Under the pieces are notes generated by a model, which searched no databases, was not told the DNA's origin, and worked only from the letters and a program-made list of their open reading frames with translations. A program made the translations under genes and the position numbers. Source: Myroides guanonis (lineage in GTDB: Bacteria; Bacteroidota; Bacteroidia; Flavobacteriales; Flavobacteriaceae). From it: a stretch of DNA of 64,000 nucleotides. Positions 9,874-18,565 of the stretch are shown here, one piece after another (within the stretch, counting starts at the first letter, position 1; each line of letters opens with the position of its first letter). The stretch covers positions 124,001-188,000 of the forward strand of contig NZ_FORU01000002.1 in the NCBI RefSeq assembly GCF_900114085.1, given 5' to 3'.

Positions 9874-10851
9874 ATGGCTAAGGTTAAATATTATTACGAT
9901 CCGGAGAAATTAGCATTTCACAAAATACTTCCTAAAAAAAGGAAGCAGTTTGGCTATTTTTTCCTTTTCATATTCACTGCAGCTCTTTTCGGATTGTTAG
10001 CTTTTTTTATTCTTCTAAACACTTCCCTGTTAGAAACTCCAAAACAAAAAAGACAAGCAAGAGAGATTGCAGCATTCAAAACGAACTATAAGCTATTAAG
10101 TAAAAAAATGGATTTGTTAACCGAAGTTTTAGATGAACTTGAAGTTAGAGACAATTACATTTACAGGTCTTACTTTAACGCTGCACCAATCCCAAGTGAG
10201 CAACGAAGATCTGGATTAGGAGGAATCAATAGATATAAAGAATTTGAAGAATTCAATAATGAAGAATTATTAATATCCACAAATGAGAGAATGGATCGTT
10301 TATCCAAACAAATTGCAATACAATCCTTATCTTTAGATGAATTAGTTGATTTAGCAAAAGGAAAAGAAAAATTATTAGCTTCTATCCCAGCTATTCAACC
10401 AGTAAAAAATGAAGATTTAAAAAGCATGGCTTCAGGATACGGATACAGAACAGACCCTTTTACTAAGATTCGCAAATTCCATGAAGGAATGGATTTTTCT
10501 GCACATGTAGGAGCTCCAATCTATGCAACAGGAGACGGAACCATAACAAGAGCGAACAATCAACTTTCCGGATATGGAAATTTGATAGAAATTACACATG
10601 GATTTGGATATAAAACACGTTACGGACATTTGAGCAAATACAATGCAAAGCAAGGTCAAAAAGTAAAAAGAGGAGATATTATTGGATATGTAGGTAATAC
10701 AGGAAGAAGCACAGGTGCTCACTTACATTATGAAGTTTATTACCAAGGAAAAGTGGTCAATCCATTAAATTATTATTACGGTTCAATTTCTGCGAAAGAA
10801 TATGAATTATTAGCAGAACAAGCGAGTCATGAAAACCAATCTTTAGACTAA
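9874..10851 (+). CDS. membrane-anchored M23 (LytM-type) metallopeptidase
   Basis: Probable peptidoglycan hydrolase acting in the periplasm. A single transmembrane segment lies at residues ~26-49 after a Lys-rich N-terminus, followed by a helical/coiled region (~55-165) and a C-terminal peptidase_M23 domain. The zinc site looks intact: HEGMD gives His203 and Asp207, and GAHLHYEV gives His283 and His285. So this should be an active enzyme rather than an EnvC/NlpD-like activator. It is the first gene of a tight rightward cluster: its TAA overlaps the ATG of the MerR regulator by one base. Confidence 0.93.
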   Translation: MAKVKYYYDPEKLAFHKILPKKRKQFGYFFLFIFTAALFGLLAFFILLNTSLLETPKQKRQAREIAAFKTNYKLLSKKMDLLTEVLDELEVRDNYIYRSYFNAAPIPSEQRRSGLGGINRYKEFEEFNNEELLISTNERMDRLSKQIAIQSLSLDELVDLAKGKEKLLASIPAIQPVKNEDLKSMASGYGYRTDPFTKIRKFHEGMDFSAHVGAPIYATGDGTITRANNQLSGYGNLIEITHGFGYKTRYGHLSKYNAKQGQKVKRGDIIGYVGNTGRSTGAHLHYEVYYQGKVVNPLNYYYGSISAKEYELLAEQASHENQSLD

Positions 10852-11177
10852 TGTTAGAACTACCAGAAAAAAGATATTATAGCATTGGAGAGCTTGCAAA
10901 AGCCTTTCAGGTAAACACTTCCCTAATTCGCTTTTGGGAAAAAGAATTCGACATTCTTAAACCCAAGAAAAATGCAAAGGGCAATCGAATGTTTACTCCT
11001 GAAGATTTAAAAAACCTTAAAATTATTTTTCACTTAGTAAAGGAAAGAGGTTTCACATTAGACGGAGCTAAAGACTATTTGAAAACAAAACCAAAAGAAT
11101 CATTAGATAATTTTGAATTGATACAGAAATTAGAGTCCATAAAAAACACATTATTAAACATTAAAAACGAACTTTAA
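10851..11177 (+). CDS. MerR-family transcriptional regulator
   Basis: 108 residues. The N-terminal winged-helix domain is typical: YYSIGELAKAFQVNTSLIRFWEKEF followed by NRMFTPEDLKNLKIIFHLVKERGFTLDGAKDYL. The dimerisation coiled coil (residues ~85-108) is short, and there are no cysteines, so no metal or redox sensor site is visible and the signal is unknown. The gene overlaps the M23 peptidase gene by one base and precedes lemA by 10 nt, so it is presumably in the same operon. It may regulate that operon, which is inference from position only. Confidence 0.93.
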   Translation: MLELPEKRYYSIGELAKAFQVNTSLIRFWEKEFDILKPKKNAKGNRMFTPEDLKNLKIIFHLVKERGFTLDGAKDYLKTKPKESLDNFELIQKLESIKNTLLNIKNEL

Positions 11178-11187
11178 ATAAAAAAAA

Positions 11188-11787
11188 ATGAAAAAAGCAA
11201 TTATCCCAATCATCATTGTAGTAGTAATTATCATTGGTCTTTTTAGCTGGGCGAAAGGAATCAACAACACTGCTGTAACATTAAATCAAACAGTTGAAAA
11301 AACATGGGGAGATGTACAAACCTCATATCAACGTAGAAATGATTTAATAGGTAACTTAGTAAATACCGTTAAAGGTGCTGCAGATTTTGAAAAAAGCACG
11401 CTAGAAGGTGTAATTAAAGCCAGATCAGAAGCAACTAAGACTGTTATTGACCCTTCAAATATAACAGCAGAACAATTAGCAGAATTCAATAAAGCACAAA
11501 GTGGTGTATCATCAGCATTATCAAGATTATTAGTAAATGTAGAGCGATACCCTGATTTAAAAGCAAATCAAAACTTTCTAAAATTGCAAGATGAATTAGC
11601 AAGCACAGAAAACACCATTCAAACTGCACGTGTGCGTTTTAATGAATCAGTAATGAGCTACAACAACCACATAAAAATTTTCCCTAACAATCTTTTTGCA
11701 GGCATATTCGGTTTTAAAGAAAAAGCATATTTCAATGCAGTTGAAGGTGCAGAAAAACCAGTTGATGTAAATTTCTCATTTGACTAA
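11188..11787 (+). CDS. lemA: LemA family protein
   Basis: 199 residues. An N-terminal membrane anchor (residues ~4-23, IIPIIIVVVIIIGLFSWA) is followed by the long helical LemA domain. Family signatures are WGDVQTSYQRRNDLIGNLVNTVKG, TENTIQTARVRFNESVMSYN and the end segment FPNNLFAGIFGFKEKAYF. LemA proteins are membrane-bound with the helical bundle outside the inner membrane. Their biochemical job is not firmly known. The gene lies immediately before two TPM-domain genes, an arrangement common in Bacteroidota, which suggests the three products act together at the envelope (inference). Confidence 0.95.
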   Translation: MKKAIIPIIIVVVIIIGLFSWAKGINNTAVTLNQTVEKTWGDVQTSYQRRNDLIGNLVNTVKGAADFEKSTLEGVIKARSEATKTVIDPSNITAEQLAEFNKAQSGVSSALSRLLVNVERYPDLKANQNFLKLQDELASTENTIQTARVRFNESVMSYNNHIKIFPNNLFAGIFGFKEKAYFNAVEGAEKPVDVNFSFD

Positions 11788-11790
11788 CAC

Positions 11791-12231
11791 ATGGCTATTA
11801 CAGACGGTATACTTTCTAAGTCAGACGAACAAGAGATTGTAGCTGCCATAACAGAAGCAGAATTGAACACATCTGGAGAAATTCGAGTGCATATAGAAAG
11901 TGGTTATGATAAGCCTGTTTTAGAAAGAGCTAAAGAAGTCTTTGAACTTCTAAAAATGGATCAAACCGCATCTAAAAATGGCGTTTTATTCTACATTGCT
12001 ATAAAACAAAAAAACTTTGCAATCATAGGAGACGAAGGAATTGACAAAATCGTTAAACACAACTTCTGGGACAGCATTAAAGATACTATGGTCAAACATT
12101 TTAAAATGGGGGAATTTAAAATAGGACTCATCAAAGGTATCATTGAAACAGGCAATAAACTTCATACTCATTTTCCATTCGAGAGAAACGACACGAATGA
12201 GTTGCCAAATGAAATATCAAAAGGAGAATGA
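11791..12231 (+). CDS. TPM-domain protein, short form
   Basis: 146 residues, without signal peptide or membrane segment, starting 3 nt after lemA. It carries one TPM domain (TLP18.3/Psb32/MOLO-1 fold): AITEAELNTSGEIRVHIESG, then VLFYIAIKQKNFAIIGDEGIDKIV, and a final helical part to LHTHFPF. In contrast to the next gene it has no glycine-rich tail. The TGA stop overlaps the next ATG (ATGA), showing translational coupling. TPM domains have been linked to acid-phosphatase activity and to photosystem II repair in plants; the role in Bacteroidota is unknown. Confidence 0.88.
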   Translation: MAITDGILSKSDEQEIVAAITEAELNTSGEIRVHIESGYDKPVLERAKEVFELLKMDQTASKNGVLFYIAIKQKNFAIIGDEGIDKIVKHNFWDSIKDTMVKHFKMGEFKIGLIKGIIETGNKLHTHFPFERNDTNELPNEISKGE

Positions 12232-13037
12232 AAAAACAAATGAAAAAATTTTATTTCCTAATACTATTGCTAAGTGTTTTAGTGAGCACTATCAGTCACG
12301 CGCAATTTGATATACCAGAAAAACCAAAAAGTTCCTCTGAACAAACTAGCCTATATGATTATGCCAACATCTTAGAAGCAAGTCAAAAGAAACAATTAGA
12401 ACAAAAACTAATCAATTATGCTGACAGCACTTCTAATCAAGTCGTTGTAATCACAATACCTTCATCTAAAGGAGAAAACTTAGGTCTACTAACTCCTAAA
12501 TGGGCACATGCATGGGGAATAGGAGGTAAAAGTAAAGACAATGGTGTATTAGTATTATTGGCTTACGAAGAAAGAGAAATATGGATTTCCGCAGGCTATG
12601 GCGTTGAGGATAGGTTAACCGCTGGTGTGGTAGGAGAAATAATAAGAGAAGCTATAACACCTTACTTTAAACAGGGAAATTACTATCAAGGCTTAGAATC
12701 TGGTACTGATGAAGTCATTCGTGCATTAGAAGGAAAATATGTTAACGACAAAAAACCTTCAAACAATATAGGAGACGGTATAGGTATAGGAACCATTATT
12801 GTAATCGCACTTATTTTACTTTTTCTTTTCACTAGAAAAAATGGAGGAGGAGGTAGAGGCAATAGAGGCACACATTCGGGCCCAGATTTATTTGACATGA
12901 TTACACTTGGAAGAGCTGGTAGCATCTTAGGAGGCGGTTTCGGGAGTGGAGGTGGTGGATTCTCTGGTGGAGGTGGCTTCGGCGGTGGATTTGGCGGCGG
13001 AGGATTCTCTGGTGGTGGAGCAGGAGGAAGTTGGTAA
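12228..13037 (+). CDS. TPM-domain membrane protein with glycine-rich tail
   Basis: 269 residues. A signal peptide (to about residue 25, ending SHA-Q) directs the TPM domain (~residues 40-165; ANILEASQKKQLEQKL, VVVITIPSSKG, REIWISAGYGVEDRLTAG) to the periplasm. A transmembrane segment at ~185-202 (IGTIIVIALILLFLF) anchors it, followed by a cytosolic tail that becomes almost pure Gly/Ser/Phe (GGGGFSGGGGFGGG type) to the end. This is the usual YgcG-like architecture. It is translationally coupled to the preceding short TPM gene and ends the M23-MerR-LemA-TPM-TPM cluster at a 22-bp terminator hairpin. Confidence 0.93.
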   Translation: MKKQMKKFYFLILLLSVLVSTISHAQFDIPEKPKSSSEQTSLYDYANILEASQKKQLEQKLINYADSTSNQVVVITIPSSKGENLGLLTPKWAHAWGIGGKSKDNGVLVLLAYEEREIWISAGYGVEDRLTAGVVGEIIREAITPYFKQGNYYQGLESGTDEVIRALEGKYVNDKKPSNNIGDGIGIGTIIVIALILLFLFTRKNGGGGRGNRGTHSGPDLFDMITLGRAGSILGGGFGSGGGGFSGGGGFGGGFGGGGFSGGGAGGSW

Positions 13038-13055
13038 ACCCCATAACATAAAAAC

Positions 13056-13105
13056 AAATAATACAAAGAGGGCTTTCATAATCGAAAGCCCTCTTTGTAT
13101 TATTT
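13056..13105. terminator. bidirectional terminator
   Basis: A 22-bp inverted repeat (AAATAATACAAAGAGGGCTT.. at 13056-13077 and its complement at 13084-13105) with a 6-nt loop lies between converging genes. It is one of the longest hairpins in the window. Confidence 0.85.
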
Positions 13106-13142
13106 TAAAAGCAAAATTATCACATATACGAACTCTTCTAAT

Positions 13143-15902
13143 TTACATTCTCATCCTTCTTTGCCCCCCTCTCTTCTCCCTTGAATCAGCATTTCCAAAT
13201 CGATCAAACTTGTATGCCAATGAAAACATAACATATCTTTTCAAAACAGTATTTTCTTGGTCTAATATCATTGTTGGATCTAAAGTTCGAGTAGAACTTA
13301 TATTTTGATTCAAAAGATCATATACCTTAACTTTAGCAACAAAAGCCTTGTCCTTAAAAGCATAAGACAAGCTCGTATTCCATAAATAGAACGATTTTTT
13401 AAAACCACTTGCTATCTTAGAATTATATGAATAACCAAAATCATTACCAAAAACCCAATTCTTAGGCCAATAAGAAGTCAACTGAATATTAAAATTGTGT
13501 TGAAAATTATTAGCCTGATCAACCATATAATTATCATACGTAGATTTATAATAACTATAACTATACGAAGGTGTCATTGAGAGAACCTCTCCATAATCCC
13601 AACTAACATATACTCTTGGACTATATGTTGTGGATTTAGACACAAACTCAATACCATCAGTAAAACCTTTAGTCTTAGCATAAGAAATTCTAGCATTAAA
13701 GCCGTAACGCAATTGGTGCTCTTCAATTTTATGCGACTTACTCCAATTACCCCCCATTCCTATATTGTAAGACCCAGAAATATTTTCATAAGAAGTAGTC
13801 CTTTTTTTATTCTCATCATAAACAACTGTTGAAACAACTTGATTTTCAAAAAAGGATGAATTAATATTTATACTGTATCCTGATCTGGAAGCAAAATTAT
13901 AATTATTAAAACTAAGAAAGGTTGCATGAGTTTCACTTGGCTTCAAATCTGGATTTCCAACAATTGTATTTAGTGGATTACTTACATCCTCAATATCTAA
14001 TACTTGAAACCCTGTTGGGTATTGAACGTTATAACTATAATTCCCAAATAACGACATCCCTTTATTCAATCTAAAATTAGCAAAAGCTCTTCCATGAGGA
14101 GTAACGTAATTCTTAGAAGAAGAATAATTCTCTTGATTAAACAATGCACTAGAGAAATTATCTGCAATCACTACCCCCGACTCTAAATCAATAGTTAGAT
14201 TACTTTTTGACAATATTAGACCTGCCTTAGGAGTATATTGATTCAAAGTAGTTCTATACCGATTAGACTCACTTACATTTAAATCCATATACCCACCCGA
14301 AAGATCATTGAAATCATAAACAAGCCTGTCATCAATAGAATTAGCATGATTATAATCTGCACCAAGAACTAAAGACAAGGAGTCAGTTATTGGCTGGGAG
14401 TATTCAATATTAAAATTATAATTATCAGAGGTAGAATACGTATCACGAAGCTGTTTTCTAATATCATCTTGTTGATTATCTTTAAAAAAACGAGTTAAGG
14501 ATTCAACATGGGACACACCATCTTGCTTGGAGTTGGAGTTTGTAATCCCTAAAGACATATAGTTCCCCTTTCTCTTAAACCTTTTACTGTAAAGTAAATT
14601 ATTATTAAAGTTCACGCTATTACTACTAGCATCAGAACTTGAATTACTTTCATTCAATGCAACACCATCAGCATCTTCAGAAAACTCACTAGAAGCAAAA
14701 GTAGAATGATTAAACACTTTCGAAAAAACAGGAGCTACATACAAAGTAGATGTTGAATCTATTTTATACTCGAATGAAAAATTAGCATTATGATTTTCAT
14801 TATAACTATTGGAATTGGATTCTGATACCGTTGTAAACTCATCCGTCGGAAGAAGATTAATTCTTGTAGAACGATTTTTATTTTCATTATCACTAGTACT
14901 AAACATATAACTACCATTTGCTTGTAGCTTATCAAAATACTCATCACTAAAATTGATACCCAATAAGTTAGATCTAGTTATTCCATTACCTCTAGAAAAA
15001 TTAACTCCTCCTCTTCTAGATCTACCTCCTCCCATATTATCAAACACCTCATCCATAGAGAACCCAGAAGCATTAATATTATTAGATGATCCCAACACAC
15101 TAATCTTTTGAGTACCTTTAAAATAATTTAGCAAGCCACTACTCTCATAACGTTTACCTGAACCATAGCCCCCCATAAACTTCCCAAACAACCCTTTGTT
15201 TTTATCCTCATCGATTGTTAGATTGATACTAGCCTTATCAGAAGTAGATACCTTTCCTGTAAACTCTTCCTTCTTAGACTTTGTATTTGTAATTTGAACT
15301 TTATTAATTAATTCAGAAGGGATATTTTGAATTGCAATATTACCGTCCTCATCGAAGAAAGGCTTACCATTAACTAAAATTTGATTAACCTCTTTACCAT
15401 TTACGGTAATTTTCTTTTCAGCATCAATTTCAACCCCTGGCAATTGTTTTAAAAGTTCTTCAACATTTGCATCAGGTCTAACTTTAAAAGAAGAAGCGTT
15501 AAATTCAATAGTATCTTTTTTTATTCTTATTGGTGGTATCTCTGCTTGTATTATAAGCTCATCTAAATTAGTACTGATGGCTTTTAAAAATACGACTCCT
15601 AGATCAATCGTTTCATCTACTTTCAGGAACTCTTTCTTAAAATCCTCAAAGCCTATCATTGAAACCACTAAATGGATTGGTTCTGTCTGTTTCTTGACTT
15701 TTAATTCAAAAATACCTTGCGAATTTGTAACCGCATAATCAACCAACGTAGAGTCTTTAGCCTTAGATAAAAACACCGTCGCAGCCTCCGCAGATATAAT
15801 TTCTCCTTCCATAATCTTACCTTTTATAAGTAGATTATTTTGAGAAAAACCAAAAACAGAAATTAAAAAAGCTGCTAAAAAAAATAAAAAATGTCTAATC
15901 AT
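13143..15902 (-). CDS. outer-membrane beta-barrel protein with carboxypeptidase-like N-domain (TonB-receptor-like)
   Basis: 919 residues. A signal peptide (MIRHFLFFLAAFLISVFGFS-Q) precedes a carboxypeptidase-regulatory-like domain (~22-110: LLIKGKIMEGEIISAEAATV...SMIGFEDFKKEF). A plug-like region follows (~115-215: VEELLKQLPGVEIDAEKKIT, ILVNGKPFFDEDG). The rest is a large beta-barrel rich in N/S/Y strands and ending in a basic tail (REKRGGQRRMRM) rather than the usual aromatic C-terminal residue. It fits the outer_membrane_beta-barrel family 3 proteins of Bacteroidota rather than a classical SusC. No substrate is indicated and there is no SusD partner. Downstream is the bidirectional terminator; upstream lies der, behind its own terminator. 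Confidence 0.85.
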   Translation of the reverse strand: MIRHFLFFLAAFLISVFGFSQNNLLIKGKIMEGEIISAEAATVFLSKAKDSTLVDYAVTNSQGIFELKVKKQTEPIHLVVSMIGFEDFKKEFLKVDETIDLGVVFLKAISTNLDELIIQAEIPPIRIKKDTIEFNASSFKVRPDANVEELLKQLPGVEIDAEKKITVNGKEVNQILVNGKPFFDEDGNIAIQNIPSELINKVQITNTKSKKEEFTGKVSTSDKASINLTIDEDKNKGLFGKFMGGYGSGKRYESSGLLNYFKGTQKISVLGSSNNINASGFSMDEVFDNMGGGRSRRGGVNFSRGNGITRSNLLGINFSDEYFDKLQANGSYMFSTSDNENKNRSTRINLLPTDEFTTVSESNSNSYNENHNANFSFEYKIDSTSTLYVAPVFSKVFNHSTFASSEFSEDADGVALNESNSSSDASSNSVNFNNNLLYSKRFKRKGNYMSLGITNSNSKQDGVSHVESLTRFFKDNQQDDIRKQLRDTYSTSDNYNFNIEYSQPITDSLSLVLGADYNHANSIDDRLVYDFNDLSGGYMDLNVSESNRYRTTLNQYTPKAGLILSKSNLTIDLESGVVIADNFSSALFNQENYSSSKNYVTPHGRAFANFRLNKGMSLFGNYSYNVQYPTGFQVLDIEDVSNPLNTIVGNPDLKPSETHATFLSFNNYNFASRSGYSININSSFFENQVVSTVVYDENKKRTTSYENISGSYNIGMGGNWSKSHKIEEHQLRYGFNARISYAKTKGFTDGIEFVSKSTTYSPRVYVSWDYGEVLSMTPSYSYSYYKSTYDNYMVDQANNFQHNFNIQLTSYWPKNWVFGNDFGYSYNSKIASGFKKSFYLWNTSLSYAFKDKAFVAKVKVYDLLNQNISSTRTLDPTMILDQENTVLKRYVMFSLAYKFDRFGNADSREKRGGQRRMRM

Positions 15903-15904
15903 AC

Positions 15905-15942
15905 AAAAAAAAAGCGGTTATAATACCAAAGTACCAAACCGC
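15905..15942 (-). terminator. terminator of der
   Basis: On the leftward strand the stem GCGGTT / AACCGC, with a possible inner stem, is followed by T9. It lies 17 nt after the der stop and reaches into the start region of the following outer-membrane gene. Confidence 0.7.
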
Positions 15943-15958
15943 ATTAAAACTTATAAAT

Positions 15959-17269
15959 TTACTTTTGTCGGAAATAAATATCAATAGGAACCCCATTGAA
16001 ATCATAAATTTCTCTCAGTTTATTTTCAATATATCTCTTATAAGGATCTTTTACATATTGAGGTAAGTTAGCAAAAAACACAAACTGCGGTGTTGGTGTT
16101 GGCAATTGCATACAATACTTAATCTTAATATACTTCCCTTTGATTGCAGGAGGAGGAGTTTGCTCAATAATAGGCAACATGGTTTCATTAAACTTAGAAG
16201 TTGGAATTCTTCTCTTTCTAGTTTCATGAACCTTTACTGCTGTCTCCAATGCCTTCAATAAACGTTGCTTTGTAATAGTTGATGTAAAAATAATTGGCAC
16301 ATCAGTAAAAGGAGCTGTCATCTCTCGTATCTTCTTCTCAAACTGTACAGTGGTCATTGTTTCTTTCTCAACCAAATCCCATTTATTAACTAAGATAACA
16401 ATTCCTTTTCTATTTTTTTCAGCCAACCAGAAAATACTTTGATCTTGACCTTCAAAACCTCTTGTCGCGTCAATCATCAAAATACAAACATCACTATGCT
16501 CAATTGCACGAACAGATCTCATTACAGAATAAAATTCCAAATCTTCTTTAACCTTAGCTTTTCTTCTAATCCCAGCCGTATCAACCAAATTGAATTCAAA
16601 TCCAAAACGATTATAAGGTGTATCGATAGAATCTCTTGTAGTTCCAGCTATATCAGTAACGATATATCTATCTTCACCAATAAGAGCATTTATAAAACTA
16701 GATTTACCAGCATTTGGACGTCCTACAACTGCAAAACGAGGTAATTCAACAACATCTTCTTCAGGTTCTTGAGCATCTGGTAAAGCAAGCACTAGAGCAT
16801 CTAACAAATCTCCAGTTCCACTACCACTCATACCTGCCATAGTGAAATATTCGCCCAATCCTAAGTTATAAAACTCAAAAGCATCTTTCTCACGAGATCC
16901 ACTATCAACTTTATTAACCGCTAGGAAAATAGGTTTTGTAACTTTTCTTAACAATTTTGCTACCTCTTCATCCATAGGAGTAATTCCCTCAGTAACATCA
17001 ACAACAAATACAATAGCATCTGCCTCGTCAATTGCTAATTCAACCTGTCTACGGATTTCCCCTTCAAAAACATCATCCGACCCTTTAATGTATCCTCCTG
17101 TATCTATAACAGAAAACTCCTTACCATTCCATTCACTTTTTCCGTAATTTCTATCTCGTGTAACACCACTTACAGAATCAACTATCGCTTCTCTTCTTTG
17201 AATCAAACGATTAAAAAAAGTCGACTTTCCTACATTTGGTCTCCCAACTATCGCTACTATACTGCTCAT
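15959..17269 (-). CDS. der: ribosome biogenesis GTPase Der (EngA)
   Basis: 436 residues with two consecutive G domains and a C-terminal KH-like domain. It assists late assembly of the 50S subunit. P-loops are GRPNVGKS (residue ~8) and GRPNAGKS (residue ~182). Switch/G3 motifs are DTGG and DTAG, and G4 motifs are NKVD and NKWD. The KH-like end reads [20 protein letters not shown]...GVPIDIYFR. The length is normal. Era lies 82 nt upstream on the same strand with no terminator between, so era-der probably form one transcript of two ribosome-assembly GTPases. Confidence 0.98.
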   Translation of the reverse strand: MSSIVAIVGRPNVGKSTFFNRLIQRREAIVDSVSGVTRDRNYGKSEWNGKEFSVIDTGGYIKGSDDVFEGEIRRQVELAIDEADAIVFVVDVTEGITPMDEEVAKLLRKVTKPIFLAVNKVDSGSREKDAFEFYNLGLGEYFTMAGMSGSGTGDLLDALVLALPDAQEPEEDVVELPRFAVVGRPNAGKSSFINALIGEDRYIVTDIAGTTRDSIDTPYNRFGFEFNLVDTAGIRRKAKVKEDLEFYSVMRSVRAIEHSDVCILMIDATRGFEGQDQSIFWLAEKNRKGIVILVNKWDLVEKETMTTVQFEKKIREMTAPFTDVPIIFTSTITKQRLLKALETAVKVHETRKRRIPTSKFNETMLPIIEQTPPPAIKGKYIKIKYCMQLPTPTPQFVFFANLPQYVKDPYKRYIENKLREIYDFNGVPIDIYFRQK

Positions 17270-17351
17270 AATTCTTATTAACTAAGTCACTTACCTATGT
17301 TCGGTGTGACAATTTTAAACTTATTTTTTAATACGTCTCTATCTACAATCT

Positions 17352-18236
17352 CTATTTTTGATTGTAACCAAAACGACGTAATTGGAAGGTATTATTTCTC
17401 CAATCCTTATTCACTTTTACAAAAAGTTCAATATGTACTTTTTTATCAAAAAACTTCTCCATATCTAAACGTGCAGCAATACCTACTCTCTTTAAGGCGC
17501 TACCTTTATGCCCTATGATTATTCCTTTCTGACTATCACGTTCAACCATAATCACAGATTTGATACGTATGATATCGTCATCCTCTACAAACTCCTCTGT
17601 TTCGATCTCAACAGAATATGGAATCTCCTTTTCATAATTAAGTAAAATCTTTTCTCTAATTATCTCATTCACAAAGAACCGCTCAGGCTTATCCGTAAGA
17701 GCATCCTTTGGATAATATGGAGGTGAGACTGGTAGCAATTCTATTATACGTTCAAACACCGCTTGAACATTAAAATTTTCAAGAGCTGAAATAGGAAAAA
17801 CAGTAGCATTAGGAACCTTAGACTCCCACAAAGCAATTTGTTCTTCTAATTCTTCTTGATTAGACTTATCAATTTTATTTATAAGTAATAAAACAGGAAT
17901 TTTAGAATTCGTTATTTTATTAAAAAAAGCTTCATCCTTTAAATCCTTCTCACCAATTTCAACCATGTATATTAAAATATCAGCATCATCAAAAGCAGAC
18001 TTCACAAAATCCATCATAGATTCCTGTAAATCATAGGCAGGTTTAATAATACCAGGAGTATCTGAAAACAAAATTTGAAAGTCGTCTCCATTTACAATAC
18101 CTAGAATTCTATGTCTTGTAGTCTGTGCCTTAGATGTAATAATAGAAAGTCTCTCACCTACTAAAGCATTCATTAAGGTTGATTTCCCAACATTTGGATT
18201 ACCAATTATGTTTACAAAACCTGCTTTATGTTCCAT
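17352..18236 (-). CDS. era: GTPase Era
   Basis: Era binds 16S rRNA and helps mature the 30S subunit. It has an N-terminal G domain (GNPNVGKSTLMNAL, DTPG, NKID) and a C-terminal KH domain with GIIIGHKGSALKRVGIAARL. An in-frame ATG exists at 18260, but a good leftward promoter (-7 element at 18258-18265) sits exactly there, so that codon would be upstream of the transcript. I therefore start at the ATG at 18236 (MEHKAGFVNIIGNPN, 294 residues), which also matches the usual Era N-terminus. The gene is divergent from the initiator tRNA. Confidence 0.96.
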   Translation of the reverse strand: MEHKAGFVNIIGNPNVGKSTLMNALVGERLSIITSKAQTTRHRILGIVNGDDFQILFSDTPGIIKPAYDLQESMMDFVKSAFDDADILIYMVEIGEKDLKDEAFFNKITNSKIPVLLLINKIDKSNQEELEEQIALWESKVPNATVFPISALENFNVQAVFERIIELLPVSPPYYPKDALTDKPERFFVNEIIREKILLNYEKEIPYSVEIETEEFVEDDDIIRIKSVIMVERDSQKGIIIGHKGSALKRVGIAARLDMEKFFDKKVHIELFVKVNKDWRNNTFQLRRFGYNQK

Positions 18237-18257
18237 ATTTATATATTTTAACGAGTA

Positions 18258-18286
18258 CAAAGGTAGCTTATATCAATCAAATACAA
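18258..18286 (-). promoter_or_regulatory. Bacteroidota-type promoter of era
   Basis: On the leftward strand TTG (18284-18286), 18 nt, then TACCTTTG (18265 down to 18258) match the TTG-N~19-TAnnTTTG consensus. The predicted transcript start is near 18251, giving a ~15-nt leader to the ATG at 18236. Confidence 0.65.
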
Positions 18287-18314
18287 TAAAAAAATATTTA
18301 AATGCTGTATTTAT

Positions 18315-18344
18315 TTGTCAATTCAATTATTCATAGTATATTTG
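18315..18344 (+). promoter_or_regulatory. promoter of the initiator tRNA gene
   Basis: TTG (18315-18317), 19 nt, then TATATTTG (18337-18344) are a perfect match to the Bacteroidota housekeeping consensus. It ends 11 nt before the tRNA 5' end. Confidence 0.8.
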
Positions 18345-18355
18345 CACCACAATAG

Positions 18356-18428
18356 CGCGGGATAGAGCAGTAGGCAGCTCGTCGGGCTCATAACCCGAAG
18401 GTCACAGGTTCGAGTCCTGTTCCCGCTA
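18356..18428 (+). tRNA. initiator tRNA-fMet (CAT)
   Basis: The 73-nt cloverleaf folds fully. Acceptor CGCGGGA pairs with TCCCGCT leaving a C1-T72 mismatch. The D stem is GAGC/GCTC. The anticodon stem TCGGG/CCCGA has three consecutive G-C pairs next to the loop CTCATAA. The T stem is ACAGG/CCTGT with TTCGAGT. The unpaired 1-72 position and the three G-C pairs are hallmarks of the initiator rather than the elongator Met tRNA. CCA is not encoded. It is a single-gene unit with its own promoter and terminator. Confidence 0.95.
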
Positions 18429-18436
18429 CTAAAATT

Positions 18437-18465
18437 AAACCACTTCAAATCGAAGTGGTTTTTTT
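18437..18465 (+). terminator. terminator of the initiator tRNA
   Basis: A 10-bp stem AAACCACTTC / GAAGTGGTTT with a 5-nt loop runs into T7, 9 nt after the tRNA. Confidence 0.85.
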
Positions 18466-18493
18466 ATTTATAAAAACCTATCATCCAATATTA

Positions 18494-18539
18494 TATAATA
18501 AAAAAAGCCATCCTTTTCAGTATGGCTTTTTTTATTATA
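18494..18539 (-). terminator. terminator of the ABC-F gene
   Basis: A perfect 18-bp inverted repeat (TATAATAAAAAAAGCCAT and its complement) with a 10-nt loop contains A7/T7 tracts inside the stem. It lies 27 nt after the ABC-F stop. Confidence 0.8.
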
Positions 18540-18565
18540 CAACTCTTTACTTAAGACTTTTAAAT

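Noticed and set aside
12686..13066. 126-residue proline-rich frame on the leftward strand
   Set aside because: Mirror of the glycine codons of the TPM protein tail; no independent coding signal.
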